DNA of 64,000 nucleotides from Parahaliea mediterranea. Its GTDB lineage: Bacteria; Pseudomonadota; Gammaproteobacteria; Pseudomonadales; Halieaceae. A model generated the notes under the pieces. The model searched no databases, was not told where the DNA came from, and was given only the letters and a program-made list of their open reading frames with translations. The position numbers and the translations under genes were made by a program. Positions 23,708 to 32,357 of this stretch are shown in pieces (position 1 is the first letter of the stretch; every line of letters begins with the position of its first letter). The DNA is taken from assembly GCF_017255185.1 (NCBI RefSeq), contig NZ_JAFKCZ010000007.1:248001-312000 (forward strand). Reading direction: 5' to 3'.

Positions 23708-25858
23708 ATGGATGTATCAGAAATTCTCTCCCCCCTGAACCCCGCCCAGCGGGAAGCCGTCGCCGCCGAGAGCGACAACCTGCTGGTGCTGGCCGGCGCC
23801 GGCAGCGGCAAGACCCGCGTGCTGGTGCACCGCATCGCCTGGCTGATTCGCGCCCAGGGCCATTCGCCCCACTCGATCCTCGCGGTGACCTTTACCAACA
23901 AGGCCGCCCGGGAGATGCGCGGCCGTATCGAGGACATGTTGCGGATTCCCGCCCAGGGCATGTGGGTGGGCACATTCCACGGCCTGGCCCACCGCCTGCT
24001 CAAGGCTCACTGGAAGGAGGCCGGGTTGCCGCAAAACTTCCAGATACTCGACGCCGACGACCAGCTGCGGCTGGTCAAGCGGGTGTGCCGCGAGCTGGAC
24101 CTGGACGAATCCCGCTGGCCGCCCAAACAGGCGATGTGGTACATCAACGGGCAGAAGGACGAGGGGCTGCGGGCGGCGCACATCGACGTCCCCCACGGCG
24201 ACCTTTACGCGCAGACCATGCTGCGGATCTACCAGGCCTACGAGGCCGCCTGCCAGCGGGCCGGGTTGGTGGACTTCGCGGAGCTCCTGCTGCGGGCGCA
24301 TGAACTGTGGCTGAAAAGCCCGGCGGTGCTGGCCCACTACCAGGGGCGTTTCCGCCAGATCCTGGTGGACGAATTCCAGGACACCAACACCATTCAGTAC
24401 GCCTGGCTGCGGGTACTGGCGGGCGGGCGCATTCCGGTGGTGGCGGTGGGCGACGACGATCAGTCCATCTACGGCTGGCGCGGCGCGAAGATCGAGAACA
24501 TCCAGCGTTTCGGCGAGGATTTCAGCGGTTGCCATACCGTGCGCCTGGAACAGAACTACCGCTCCACCCAGACCATCCTGCAGGCGGCCAACGGGGTGAT
24601 CGCGCACAACTTCGGGCGCCTGGGCAAGGAATTGTGGACCGCCGGCGACGCCGGCGAACCGATCACCCTCTACGCCGGTTTCAACGAGCAGGACGAGGCG
24701 CGCTTTATCGTGGAGCAGACCCAGGCCTGGATCGACGACGGCAACGAGCGCCGCTCCGTCGCCCTGCTCTATCGCTCCAACGCCCAGTCCCGGGTGCTGG
24801 AGGAAGCCCTGATACGCGCCGGCATCCCCTACCGCATCTACGGCGGCCAGCGCTTCTACGAGCGGCTGGAAATCCGCAATGCCCTGGCCTACCTGCGGCT
24901 GTTGGCCAATCGCAGCGACGACCCCGCGGTGGAACGGGTGATCAACACCCCGCCGCGGGGGATTGGCGGCAAGACCCTCGACACCGTGCGCGAGGTGGCG
25001 CGGGCGCGGGAGGTGTCCCTGTGGCAGGCGATTGGCATGGCCATCGACGAGAAGCTGTTGCCGGCCCGGGCGCTGGGGGCGCTGGAGGGTTTCCGGGTGC
25101 TGATCGACGAGCTCGACGCTGGCACCGACGAGATGGCTCTGGAAGAACTGGTGGAGCACGCGGAGCAGGTTTCCGGGCTGCTGGAATTCCACCGCAAGGA
25201 AAAGGGCGAGAAGGGCCAGGCGCGGGTCGAGAACCTGGAGGAGCTGGTCACCGCCGCCAAGCAGTTCGCGCCGGAGGGGGAGGAGCTGTCGCCGCTGCAG
25301 CAGTTCCTCGACAACGCCGCCCTGGATGCCGGCGACGCCCAGGCCGACGCCCACGAGGACAGCGTGCAGCTGATGACCTTGCACTCCGCCAAGGGCCTGG
25401 AGTTTCCGCTGGTGTTCCTGGCGGGCATGGAGGAAAACCTGTTCCCCCACCGCATGTCGCTGGAGGAACCCGGGCGCCTGGAGGAAGAGCGGCGGCTGTG
25501 TTACGTGGGTATCACCCGCGCGATGGAGCGCCTGGTGATCACCTACGCCGAGACCCGCCGCATTCACGGCAGCGAATCCTACAACAGCCCCTCGCGCTTT
25601 ATTCGCGAAATCCCCGCGGACCTGCTGCGGGAAGTGCGGCTAAACAATACGATCAGCGCACCGGTCAGCAGCCTGACCCAGGCGGCGGTGCCCGACACCG
25701 GCCTGAGCCTCGGCCAGCGGGTCTACCACCAGATTTTTGGCGAGGGCATCGTGTTAAACTTCGAGGGCCGTGGCACCAGCGCCCGGGTGGAGGTCAACTT
25801 CGACACCGAGGGCAGCAAGTGGCTGGTGGTGCAGTACGCGAATTTGCAGCTGCTGTAA
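23708..25858 (+). CDS. uvrD: DNA helicase II (UvrD)
   Basis: A 716-residue superfamily 1A 3'-5' helicase for nucleotide-excision and mismatch repair, the size of E. coli UvrD (720). Motifs are in order: LNPAQREAV (Q-motif), GAGSGKTRVLVHRIAWL (I), LVDEFQDTN (II), GDDDQSIYGWRGA (III), EQNYRST (IV), LMTLHSAKGLEFPLVF (V) and VGITRAMERL (VI). The C-terminal tail (GQRVYHQIFGEGIVLNFEG) is the RNA-polymerase-interacting Tudor-like region. No clear LexA box is visible in the short promoter, which instead contains the 69-bp palindromic element. Its TAA stop is part of another such element. Confidence 0.97.
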   Translation: MDVSEILSPLNPAQREAVAAESDNLLVLAGAGSGKTRVLVHRIAWLIRAQGHSPHSILAVTFTNKAAREMRGRIEDMLRIPAQGMWVGTFHGLAHRLLKAHWKEAGLPQNFQILDADDQLRLVKRVCRELDLDESRWPPKQAMWYINGQKDEGLRAAHIDVPHGDLYAQTMLRIYQAYEAACQRAGLVDFAELLLRAHELWLKSPAVLAHYQGRFRQILVDEFQDTNTIQYAWLRVLAGGRIPVVAVGDDDQSIYGWRGAKIENIQRFGEDFSGCHTVRLEQNYRSTQTILQAANGVIAHNFGRLGKELWTAGDAGEPITLYAGFNEQDEARFIVEQTQAWIDDGNERRSVALLYRSNAQSRVLEEALIRAGIPYRIYGGQRFYERLEIRNALAYLRLLANRSDDPAVERVINTPPRGIGGKTLDTVREVARAREVSLWQAIGMAIDEKLLPARALGALEGFRVLIDELDAGTDEMALEELVEHAEQVSGLLEFHRKEKGEKGQARVENLEELVTAAKQFAPEGEELSPLQQFLDNAALDAGDAQADAHEDSVQLMTLHSAKGLEFPLVFLAGMEENLFPHRMSLEEPGRLEEERRLCYVGITRAMERLVITYAETRRIHGSESYNSPSRFIREIPADLLREVRLNNTISAPVSSLTQAAVPDTGLSLGQRVYHQIFGEGIVLNFEGRGTSARVEVNFDTEGSKWLVVQYANLQLL

Positions 25859-25880
25859 GGTCGAATGAATTCGACCCTAC
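25855..25880. repeat. 26-bp palindrome overlapping the uvrD stop codon
   Basis: GTAAGGTCGAAT (25855-25866), GA, ATTCGACCCTAC (25869-25880): a 12-bp inverted repeat with one mismatch. The TAA at 25856-25858 within it is the uvrD stop. It is the single-palindrome form of the element found whole at 23569, and it could serve as the uvrD terminator. Confidence 0.88.
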
Positions 25881-25890
25881 ACGGGACGGA

Positions 25891-26250
25891 GCAGGGCCGA
25901 ATTCATTCGACCAACACCGGGCCAGGCCAACCCCCGTAGGGCCGAATTCATTCGACCAACACGGAGTCGGGCCAACCCCCGTAGGGCCGAACTCATTCGA
26001 CCAACACCGGGCCGGGCCAACCCCCGTAGGGCCGAACTCATTCGACCAACACCGGGCCAGGCCAACCCCCGTAGGGCCGAATTCATTCGACCAACACGGA
26101 GTCGGGCCAACCCCCGTAGGGTCGAATTCATTCGACCAACACCGGGCCAGGCCAACCCCCGTAGGGCCGAATTCATTCGACCAACACCGGGCCGGGCCAA
26201 CCCCTGTAGGGTCGAATTCATTCGACCAATACCAGCCAGGGACAACCCCC
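25891..26250. repeat. 45-bp tandem array, eight units
   Basis: Units begin at 25891, 25936, 25981, 26026, 26071, 26116, 26161 and 26206. Each starts GTAGGGCCGAATTCATTCG (GCAGGG in the first), which contains the GGTCGAAT/ATTCGACC palindrome, and continues with CCAACACCGGGCCGGGCC and then AACCCCC. Two alternating variants exist in the middle (ACCGGGCC versus ACGGAGTC), implying that pairs of units were duplicated together. Because 45 is divisible by 3 it opens frames on both strands, but these have no start signals or family similarity. The remaining 80 bases before the next gene show only its promoter region. Confidence 0.95.
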
Positions 26251-26332
26251 CAACAGCGAGACCTGCCCCTCTTTTCGGGTCATTCACTTGACACCATAAA
26301 CGATAACAACCACCTACCCAGCCGATATCACT

Positions 26333-27505
26333 ATGACCACAGCCACGACCACAACCCGCTACACCCCCGCCATCATTCTCCTGCTGGTCGCCGCCCTGGT
26401 GGCAGTGATCGGCCTTTGGGCTACCGAGCGCGGGGGCCTGCCGCGCGATGGTGGTGGCGCTGTCGCGAGTGACTCGGGCCCGCGGCAGGCGGAATATCAC
26501 TGGAAAATCGTCACCACCTGGCCCAAGAACCTGCCGGGGCTCGGGACCGGACCCGAGAAATTCGCCCGCCATATCACCGAGATGAGCGGCGGCCGGCTGA
26601 CCGCGCGCGTGTACGGTGCTGGCGAGATCGTGCCCGCCTTCGAGGTGTTCGACGCGGTATCCCAGGGGGTGGCGGACGCCGGCCACGGCGCGTCCTATTA
26701 CTGGAAGGGCAAGATTCCCTCCTCGGTGTTTTTCACCGCGATCCCCTTTGGCATGAACGCCCAGGAAATGAACGCCTGGTTCCACTACGGCGGTGGCCTG
26801 GAGTTGTGGCAGGAAGTCTATGCGGGCTTCAATATCCTACCGCTGTCGGGAGGCAGCACCGGGGTGCAGATGGCCGGTTGGTTCAACCGCGAAATCCGCT
26901 CGGTGGAGGACCTGAAGGGCCTGAAAATGCGCATACCGGGGATGGCGGGGGACGTTTTCACCCGCGCGGGCGGCACCTCGGTGCGTATCCCCGGGGGCGA
27001 GGTCTATACCTCCCTGCAGACCGGGGTGATCGATGCCGCCGAATGGGTGGGGCCCTACAACGATCTCGCCCTGGGCCTGCACGAGGTGGCGAAGTACTAC
27101 TATTATCCCGGCTGGCACGAGCCCGGCGCCATGCTGGAGTTCGTGGTCAACAGGGATTCACTACGGGCCCTGCCGGAGGATTTGCAGGCGATCGTAAAGG
27201 TGGCGGCCAGGGCCGCCAACCAGGACATGCTCGATGAGTTCACCGCGCGCAACAACACCGCCCTGCGGGAGCTGGTGAATGCGCACGATGTGCAGCTGCG
27301 ACGCCTGCCCGACGACGTGCTGAAAGCCCTGTACCAGGCCAGCGAGGAGGTGATGCGGGAGCTGGTCGAGAACGACCCGATGGCGGCGAGGGTCAATGCG
27401 TCCTATCAGGCTTTCTACGACGACGTGCGGGCCTACCACCACATCTCGGAGCAGGCCTATATCAACGCCCGCGACGTGGTGCTGCCGCCATCGAGCCCCG
27501 AATGA
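26333..27505 (+). CDS. TRAP transporter substrate-binding protein (DctP family, TakP-like)
   Basis: A 390-residue periplasmic solute receptor with an N-terminal hydrophobic helix (AIILLLVAALVAVIGLWATE) that acts as uncleaved anchor or signal. The mature part shows the DctP pattern: WKIVTTWPKNLPGLGTGPE, GGRLTARVYGAGEIVPAFE, VQMAGWFNREIRSVEDLKGL, KMRIPGMAGDVF with the Arg that clamps the substrate carboxylate, and GVIDAAEWVGPYND. The WVGPY region and overall length match the TakP group that binds 2-oxoacids; the real ligand is unproven. It is convergent with, and separated from, its likely membrane partners DctM/DctQ. Confidence 0.9.
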   Translation: MTTATTTTRYTPAIILLLVAALVAVIGLWATERGGLPRDGGGAVASDSGPRQAEYHWKIVTTWPKNLPGLGTGPEKFARHITEMSGGRLTARVYGAGEIVPAFEVFDAVSQGVADAGHGASYYWKGKIPSSVFFTAIPFGMNAQEMNAWFHYGGGLELWQEVYAGFNILPLSGGSTGVQMAGWFNREIRSVEDLKGLKMRIPGMAGDVFTRAGGTSVRIPGGEVYTSLQTGVIDAAEWVGPYNDLALGLHEVAKYYYYPGWHEPGAMLEFVVNRDSLRALPEDLQAIVKVAARAANQDMLDEFTARNNTALRELVNAHDVQLRRLPDDVLKALYQASEEVMRELVENDPMAARVNASYQAFYDDVRAYHHISEQAYINARDVVLPPSSPE

Positions 27506-27898
27506 TCAGGGGTTGATGGAGCGGGTGCGGCCCTTTTCGTCGATGGCGACGAAGACGAACTCGCCCTCGGTCACCTTCAGCGGTTCGCCGTCGTGCTTGG
27601 AATTGATCCACACCTCGACCACGATGCGAATCGAGCTGCGGCCGACGTCCAGCACGTCGCAGTAGCAGCTCACCACCGCGCCCACGTGCACCGGGGTCAT
27701 GAAGGCCATGCCGTTGATCGCCACGGTGGCCACGCGACCACCGGCCACCTCGGTGGCGGTGATCGAGCCCGCGATATCCATCTGTGACAGCAGCCAGCCG
27801 CCGAAAATATCGCCGTTGGCATTGGTATCCTTGGGCATGGCGATGGTCTGCAGGGCGAGTTCGCCCTGGGGGATGGGAGCTGAATCGATGTCACTCAT
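27506..27898 (-). CDS. yciA: YciA-type acyl-CoA thioesterase
   Basis: A 130-residue single hot-dog domain. The family signature is present: TIAMPKDTNANGDIFGGWLL with the catalytic Asp, SQMDIAGSITA, and VEVWINSKHDGEPLKVTEG. YciA hydrolyses a broad range of acyl-CoAs and works as a hexamer in the cytoplasm. Its stop codon abuts the stop of the DctP gene with no base between. It is placed just ahead of dctM's 3' end on the same strand, with a 45-base gap, so it may be transcribed together with the dctQM genes. Confidence 0.93.
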   Translation of the reverse strand: MSDIDSAPIPQGELALQTIAMPKDTNANGDIFGGWLLSQMDIAGSITATEVAGGRVATVAINGMAFMTPVHVGAVVSCYCDVLDVGRSSIRIVVEVWINSKHDGEPLKVTEGEFVFVAIDEKGRTRSINP

Positions 27899-27943
27899 GG
27901 CGTAGTGGCCCGGTTGTCCTAATGCGTGTTGCGTGATTGTTAG

Positions 27944-29308
27944 TTATTTCGCCAGCTGCGCGGGCAGCCAGGTGGCCAGCGCCGGCCATACCCACAGGGC
28001 GGCCAGTACCAGCAACTGGATGATTATAAAGGGAACGACCCCCCGGTAGATAGCTCCCGTGGCCAGTGAATCCGGCGCCACCCCGCGCAGGTAGAACAGA
28101 GCGAAGCCGAAGGGCGGGGTGAGGAAGGAGGTCTGCAGGTTGAGGGCGATCATGATGCCCAGCCAGATGGGGTCCAGGCCCATGGCCAGCAGGATGGGCC
28201 CCACGATCGGCACCACCACGAAGGTGATCTCGATAAAGTCCAGGATAAAGCCCAGCAGGAAGATGATCGCCATCACCACCAGGGTCGCGCCCAGCGCGCC
28301 CCCCGGCAGCTGGGTGAAAAAGCCGTGGATCAGCTCCTCGCCGCCAAAGCCGCGAAACACCAGCGAGAATACCGCCGCGCCGATCAGGATCATGAACACC
28401 ATGCAGGTGACCTGCATGGTGTTCAGCGCCACTTCCCGCAGGCGCGCCAGGCTCATCTGCCGTTTGGCGCAGGCCAGCAGCAGGGCCCCCGTGGCGCCCA
28501 CGCCCGCGGCTTCGGTCGGAGTGGCGGCGCCGGCGAGAATGGAACCCAGCACCACGGTGATCAGGGCCAGCGGCGGCAACAGGCCGCTGAACAGCTGGCG
28601 CAGGGGCAGCGGCTCTTCCCGCGCCGGCGGCGCGCTGGCGGGGCGCAGCCAGGCGTGTAACAGCAGGTACAGGATGTACAGCAGCACCAGCAGCAGGCCG
28701 GGAATCAGGGCGCCGATGAACAAATCGCCCACCGATACCGTCTTGGGGTTGTAGATGTTCATGCTCAACTGCGCCTGTTGGTAGGCATTGGAGAGCACGT
28801 CGCCAAGCAGCACCAGGGCGATGGAGGGCGGGATGATCTGGCCGAGCGTGCCGGTGGCGCAAATGGTGCCGGCGGCCAGCGTCGGGCTGTAGCCGCCGCG
28901 CAGCATGCTGGGCAGGGAGAGCAGGCCCATGGTGACCACGGTGGCGCCGACAATTCCGGTGCTGGCCGCGAGCAGCATGCCCACCACGATGACCGAGATG
29001 CCCAGGCCGCCCCGGGCACGGCCGAAAACCCGCGCCATGCTGGTGAGCAATTCCTCCGCGACCCGTGATTTTTCCAGGATCACGCCCATGAATATGAACA
29101 GTGGCACCGCGATCAGCGTGGTGTTGCCGATGGTGCCGAACAGGCGGCCCGGCAGGGCGGACAGAAAGGCGGGGTCGAACACGCCGCCGATAATGCCCCC
29201 CGCGGCAAAGGCCAGCGCGGTGCCCGCCAGGGTGAACGCCACCGGGTAGCCCAGCATCAACGCCAGGCACACCACGGCGAACATCACCAGGGAAATGTAG
29301 GCCTCCAT
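27944..29308 (-). CDS. dctM: TRAP transporter large permease DctM
   Basis: A 454-residue polytopic permease of the DctM/UIT family. Visible are GYPVAFTLAGTALAFA, PLFIFMGVILEKS, GATVVTMGLLSLPSML, GTICATGTLGQIIPPSIALV with the conserved PPS, and FILDFIEITFVVVPIVGPIL near the C-terminus. It uses a Na+ gradient to import the solute delivered by DctP. The start at 29308 (MEAYISL) overlaps the dctQ stop in ATGA; the longer ORF upstream is a shadow of dctQ. Confidence 0.95.
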   Translation of the reverse strand: MEAYISLVMFAVVCLALMLGYPVAFTLAGTALAFAAGGIIGGVFDPAFLSALPGRLFGTIGNTTLIAVPLFIFMGVILEKSRVAEELLTSMARVFGRARGGLGISVIVVGMLLAASTGIVGATVVTMGLLSLPSMLRGGYSPTLAAGTICATGTLGQIIPPSIALVLLGDVLSNAYQQAQLSMNIYNPKTVSVGDLFIGALIPGLLLVLLYILYLLLHAWLRPASAPPAREEPLPLRQLFSGLLPPLALITVVLGSILAGAATPTEAAGVGATGALLLACAKRQMSLARLREVALNTMQVTCMVFMILIGAAVFSLVFRGFGGEELIHGFFTQLPGGALGATLVVMAIIFLLGFILDFIEITFVVVPIVGPILLAMGLDPIWLGIMIALNLQTSFLTPPFGFALFYLRGVAPDSLATGAIYRGVVPFIIIQLLVLAALWVWPALATWLPAQLAK

Positions 29309-29820
29309 CAACGGTCCCCGCGCAGTAGCAGTTCGGTGTTGCGCAGGGTCTCCGCCAGGGCCTGTAAAAACAGGGTGGCGGCCATCAGCGGTAGCAGGCT
29401 CTTGAGCAGGAATACCGCGGGAATCCCCCCCGGCTCCGGGGAGCTCTCGCGAATGCTCCAGGACTCGGCGACGTAATTCCAGCTGACACCGCAGAGGAAC
29501 ACGCACAGCGGGAGCAGGAACACGATGCCCCCCAGGCTGTTGATCCAGGCGCGGGTGCGGGGCGTGAATCTGCGGTAGAAAATGTCGACGCGCACATGGC
29601 CGTCGTGACGCAGGGTATAGGCCGCGCCGAGGGTGAAAAGCGTGCCGTGCATATAGGTGATGGCTTCCTGGGCGGCAATTGAACCCATGTTCAGGCCGTA
29701 GCGCAGCAGCACCACCAGGGTTGTCAGCAATGCCATGGCGACCGCCAGCCAGGCCAGGGCGCGGCCGCTGTAGTCGGTGAAATTGTCGATGGCGCGGATA
29801 ATCGGGCGCAGTGGGGACAT
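29308..29820 (-). CDS. dctQ: TRAP transporter small permease DctQ
   Basis: A 170-residue four-helix protein. The DctQ signature is RHDGHVRVDIFYRRFTPRTR after YMHGTLFTLGAAYTLR. Helices are ALAWLAVAMALLTTLVVLLR, the YTL helix, LGGIVFLLPLCVFLCGVSW and LLPLMAATLFLQALAETL. It is coupled to dctM. It reads divergently from yaaA across a 147-base gap. Confidence 0.93.
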   Translation of the reverse strand: MSPLRPIIRAIDNFTDYSGRALAWLAVAMALLTTLVVLLRYGLNMGSIAAQEAITYMHGTLFTLGAAYTLRHDGHVRVDIFYRRFTPRTRAWINSLGGIVFLLPLCVFLCGVSWNYVAESWSIRESSPEPGGIPAVFLLKSLLPLMAATLFLQALAETLRNTELLLRGDR

Positions 29821-29967
29821 CTGTTATTGGTCTTTTGAAACCGTGGGGCGCAGAGTATCATAGCCGTTGCACGTGCGTGAAAAATCCCTTCGGTGGCCAG
29901 TCCGATCGCTCCGCTGGATGCATCGCGCGAATGCCCACCCAGAGCCGCCCACCCCGGACGAGGATTC

Positions 29968-30747
29968 ATGCTCACAGTTATCTCACCGGCCAAGACGCTG
30001 GATTTCGACACGCCGCCCCACACCCGCAAAGCCACCCAGCCCCAGTTCCTCGAGCGCGCCGCTACCCTGGTGGATGATGCGCGCGCCCTGTCGCCGGACG
30101 ATATTCGCGAACTGATGGGGGTGAGTGAAAAAATCGCCGAGCTCAACCACGCCCGGTTCATGAACTGGTCCACGCCCTTTACCAAGGACAACGCCAAGCA
30201 GGCGGTATTGGCCTTTCGCGGCGACGTCTATACCGGCCTGGACGCCGACAGCCTGGACAGCGCCCAGCTGGCCTTCGCCCAGAAGCACCTGCGCATTCTC
30301 TCCGGGCTTTACGGCCTGCTGCGGCCCCTGGACCTGATGCAACCCTACCGCTTGGAAATGGGATTGAAGTTCGCCAATAGCGGCGGCAGGAATCTCTACG
30401 AATTCTGGGGCGAGGATATCACCGCTTTGTTGAATCGCGAGCTGGCCAAGTCGGGTTCGCCGGTGCTGGTCAACCTGGCCTCCAACGAGTATTTCCGCGC
30501 GGTGAAGCCCGGCCAGCTGGAGGCCGACATCGTCACCCCGGTGTTCAAGGACCTCAAAAATGACAGGTACAAGGTCATCAGTTTCTTTGCTAAAAAAGCC
30601 CGTGGCCAGATGGCCCGCTACATCATCGAGCGGGAACTGGACAATGTGGCCGAGCTGAAGAAATTCCGGGTCGATGGCTACCGCTACAATGCGCAGGAGT
30701 CCAGCGCCCGGGAACTGGTGTTTACCCGGGACCAGCCGGCTGGATAG
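29968..30747 (+). CDS. yaaA: Peroxide stress protein YaaA (UPF0246)
   Basis: A 259-residue YaaA/DUF328 protein. The start MLTVISPAKTLDFDTPP is diagnostic, as are GLYGLLRPLDLMQPYRLEMG and KKARGQMARYIIEREL. In E. coli yaaA is OxyR-induced and limits intracellular iron and DNA damage during peroxide stress, which fits the presence of OxyR and AhpCF 10 kb away, although no OxyR site is evident here. The start at 29968 is preferred over an upstream ATG because family members begin at this Met; ACGAGG precedes it. Its TAG stop is the first part of a 15-bp tandem array. Confidence 0.95.
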   Translation: MLTVISPAKTLDFDTPPHTRKATQPQFLERAATLVDDARALSPDDIRELMGVSEKIAELNHARFMNWSTPFTKDNAKQAVLAFRGDVYTGLDADSLDSAQLAFAQKHLRILSGLYGLLRPLDLMQPYRLEMGLKFANSGGRNLYEFWGEDITALLNRELAKSGSPVLVNLASNEYFRAVKPGQLEADIVTPVFKDLKNDRYKVISFFAKKARGQMARYIIERELDNVAELKKFRVDGYRYNAQESSARELVFTRDQPAG

Positions 30748-30832
30748 GGGCGCCCGGCTTAGGGGCGCCCGGCTTAGGGGCGCCCGGCTTAGGGGCGCCC
30801 GGCACAGGGGCGCCCGGCACAGGGGCGCCCGG
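30746..30832. repeat. 15-bp tandem array (AGGGGCGCCCGGCTT), about six units
   Basis: Units begin at 30746, 30761, 30776, 30791, 30806 and 30821. The first three end in CTT, the next two in CAC, and the last is partial. Each unit holds the 8-bp palindrome GGGCGCCC. The array begins within the yaaA stop codon and occupies most of the gap to the monooxygenase gene, so the latter's promoter must lie in or beyond it. Confidence 0.95.
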
Positions 30833-30891
30833 TCCACGGTGATAGGCGATTGCGGCCCACGACAACAGACAATAAAAGCTGAGGAGGGATC

Positions 30892-32355
30892 ATGAGCGAC
30901 AAGCCCTTGAGCGTGGCGATCATCGGGGCGGGCATGTCGGGCCTGTGCATGGGTATCCGGCTGCGCGAGCGCGGCATCGACGACTTTGTGATCCTGGAGA
31001 AATCCGCCGGCGTCGGCGGTACCTGGTACGACAATACCTACCCGGGGGCCTGTTGCGACGTGCCCTCGGTGCTCTACAGCTATTCCTTTGAGCCCAATCC
31101 CTGGTGGTCGCGGAAATTCTCGCCCCACGACGAGATTCGCGCCTACTTCGAACACTGCGCCGACAAGTACGGCCTGCGCCCGCGCCTGCGCCTGAACACC
31201 GCCGTGGCCGAGGCCGCCTTCGACGAGGCGCGCGGGCTGTGGGTGATACAGCTGGAAGGCGGCGGGACCCTGGAGGCCCGGGCCCTGGTCAGCGGGCTGG
31301 GCCAGCTCAACCTGCCGCATATCCCGGACTTTCCCGGCCGCGAGACCTTTGGCGGCACTGCCTTTCATTCGGCGCGCTGGAACCACGAGCTCGACCTGCG
31401 CGGCAAGCGGGTGGCAATCATCGGCACCGCCGCCAGCGCGCTGCAGTTCATTCCCCCCGTCGCGGAACAGGCCGAACAGCTGTATGTCTACCAGCGCAGT
31501 GCCAATTACGTCATCGAGCGCAATGACCGGGCCTACGGCGCGGCCGAACAGCGCCGCTTCGCGCGTTATCCCTGGCTGCAGAAGCTGCACCGGCTGGGCA
31601 CCTTCCTGCGCGGCGAATCGATATTCCTGGGGGTGCTGCGCGCCCGGGGCTGGCTGCGCAAGTTGTTTGAGCGCGGCTGTCGCAAATATCTCGAGAGCCA
31701 AATCAGCGACCCGGACCTGCGCGCCAAACTGACCCCCGATTACCCGGCCGGCTGTAAGCGCCTGCTGGTTTCGGATAACTTTTTCCAGGCCTTTACCCGC
31801 GACAACGTCGAACTGGTGACCTCGCCGATCACGGGTATCGATACCGGTGGTGTCCAGTCCGCAGACGGCCGCGAGCGCGAGGTAGACGTCATCATCTACG
31901 GCACCGGTTTTCGCACCAGCGACATGCTGTCCGGCGTGACCTTCCGGGGCGTGGGTGGCGCCGATCTGCGCGATGCCTGGCGCGATGGCGCCGAGGCCTA
32001 CCGTGGCGTTTGCGTATCGGGCTTTCCCAATTTCTTCATGCTCTACGGGCCGAACACCAACCTGGGCAGCAACTCCATCATTTTCATGGTGGAGCGACAG
32101 GTCAATTACTGCGTGTCCTGCATTGAGAAACTGCTGAGCCACGACCTGTCCAGCCTGGAGGTCAATCGCCAGGTCATGCGCGACTACAATATCGACATGC
32201 AGCAGAAGCTGGCCGGGACGGTGTGGGTGGCCAGCTGCGAAAGCTGGTACAAGAACGCCGCCGGCAAGGTGGTGAACAACTGGCCGCGTTCCACTCTCGC
32301 CTATTGGTGGCACATGCGCTCGCCGGACTTCGCCGACTTCGACATGCGGGGGTGA
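30892..32355 (+). CDS. Baeyer-Villiger-type flavin monooxygenase
   Basis: A 487-residue class B flavoprotein monooxygenase using FAD and NADPH to oxygenate ketones or similar substrates. The FAD Rossmann motif is IIGAGMSGLCMGIRL, followed by GGTWYDNTYPGACCDVPS. The fingerprint FGGTAFHSARWN corresponds to FxGxxxHxxxW of Baeyer-Villiger enzymes, and the NADPH Rossmann motif is IIGTAASALQFIPPVA. The second motif has Ala in place of the last Gly, as in many members. AGGAGG precedes the ATG. A DUF938 methyltransferase follows after 2 bases, suggesting a two-gene operon; the substrate is unknown. Confidence 0.9.
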   Translation: MSDKPLSVAIIGAGMSGLCMGIRLRERGIDDFVILEKSAGVGGTWYDNTYPGACCDVPSVLYSYSFEPNPWWSRKFSPHDEIRAYFEHCADKYGLRPRLRLNTAVAEAAFDEARGLWVIQLEGGGTLEARALVSGLGQLNLPHIPDFPGRETFGGTAFHSARWNHELDLRGKRVAIIGTAASALQFIPPVAEQAEQLYVYQRSANYVIERNDRAYGAAEQRRFARYPWLQKLHRLGTFLRGESIFLGVLRARGWLRKLFERGCRKYLESQISDPDLRAKLTPDYPAGCKRLLVSDNFFQAFTRDNVELVTSPITGIDTGGVQSADGREREVDVIIYGTGFRTSDMLSGVTFRGVGGADLRDAWRDGAEAYRGVCVSGFPNFFMLYGPNTNLGSNSIIFMVERQVNYCVSCIEKLLSHDLSSLEVNRQVMRDYNIDMQQKLAGTVWVASCESWYKNAAGKVVNNWPRSTLAYWWHMRSPDFADFDMRG

Positions 32356-32357
32356 AC

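Noticed and set aside
25891-26785. Protein with 15-residue repeats on either strand through the 45-bp array
   Set aside because: The open frames arise because 45 is divisible by 3. They lack ribosome sites, run into uvrD or the TRAP receptor gene in other frames, and match no family.
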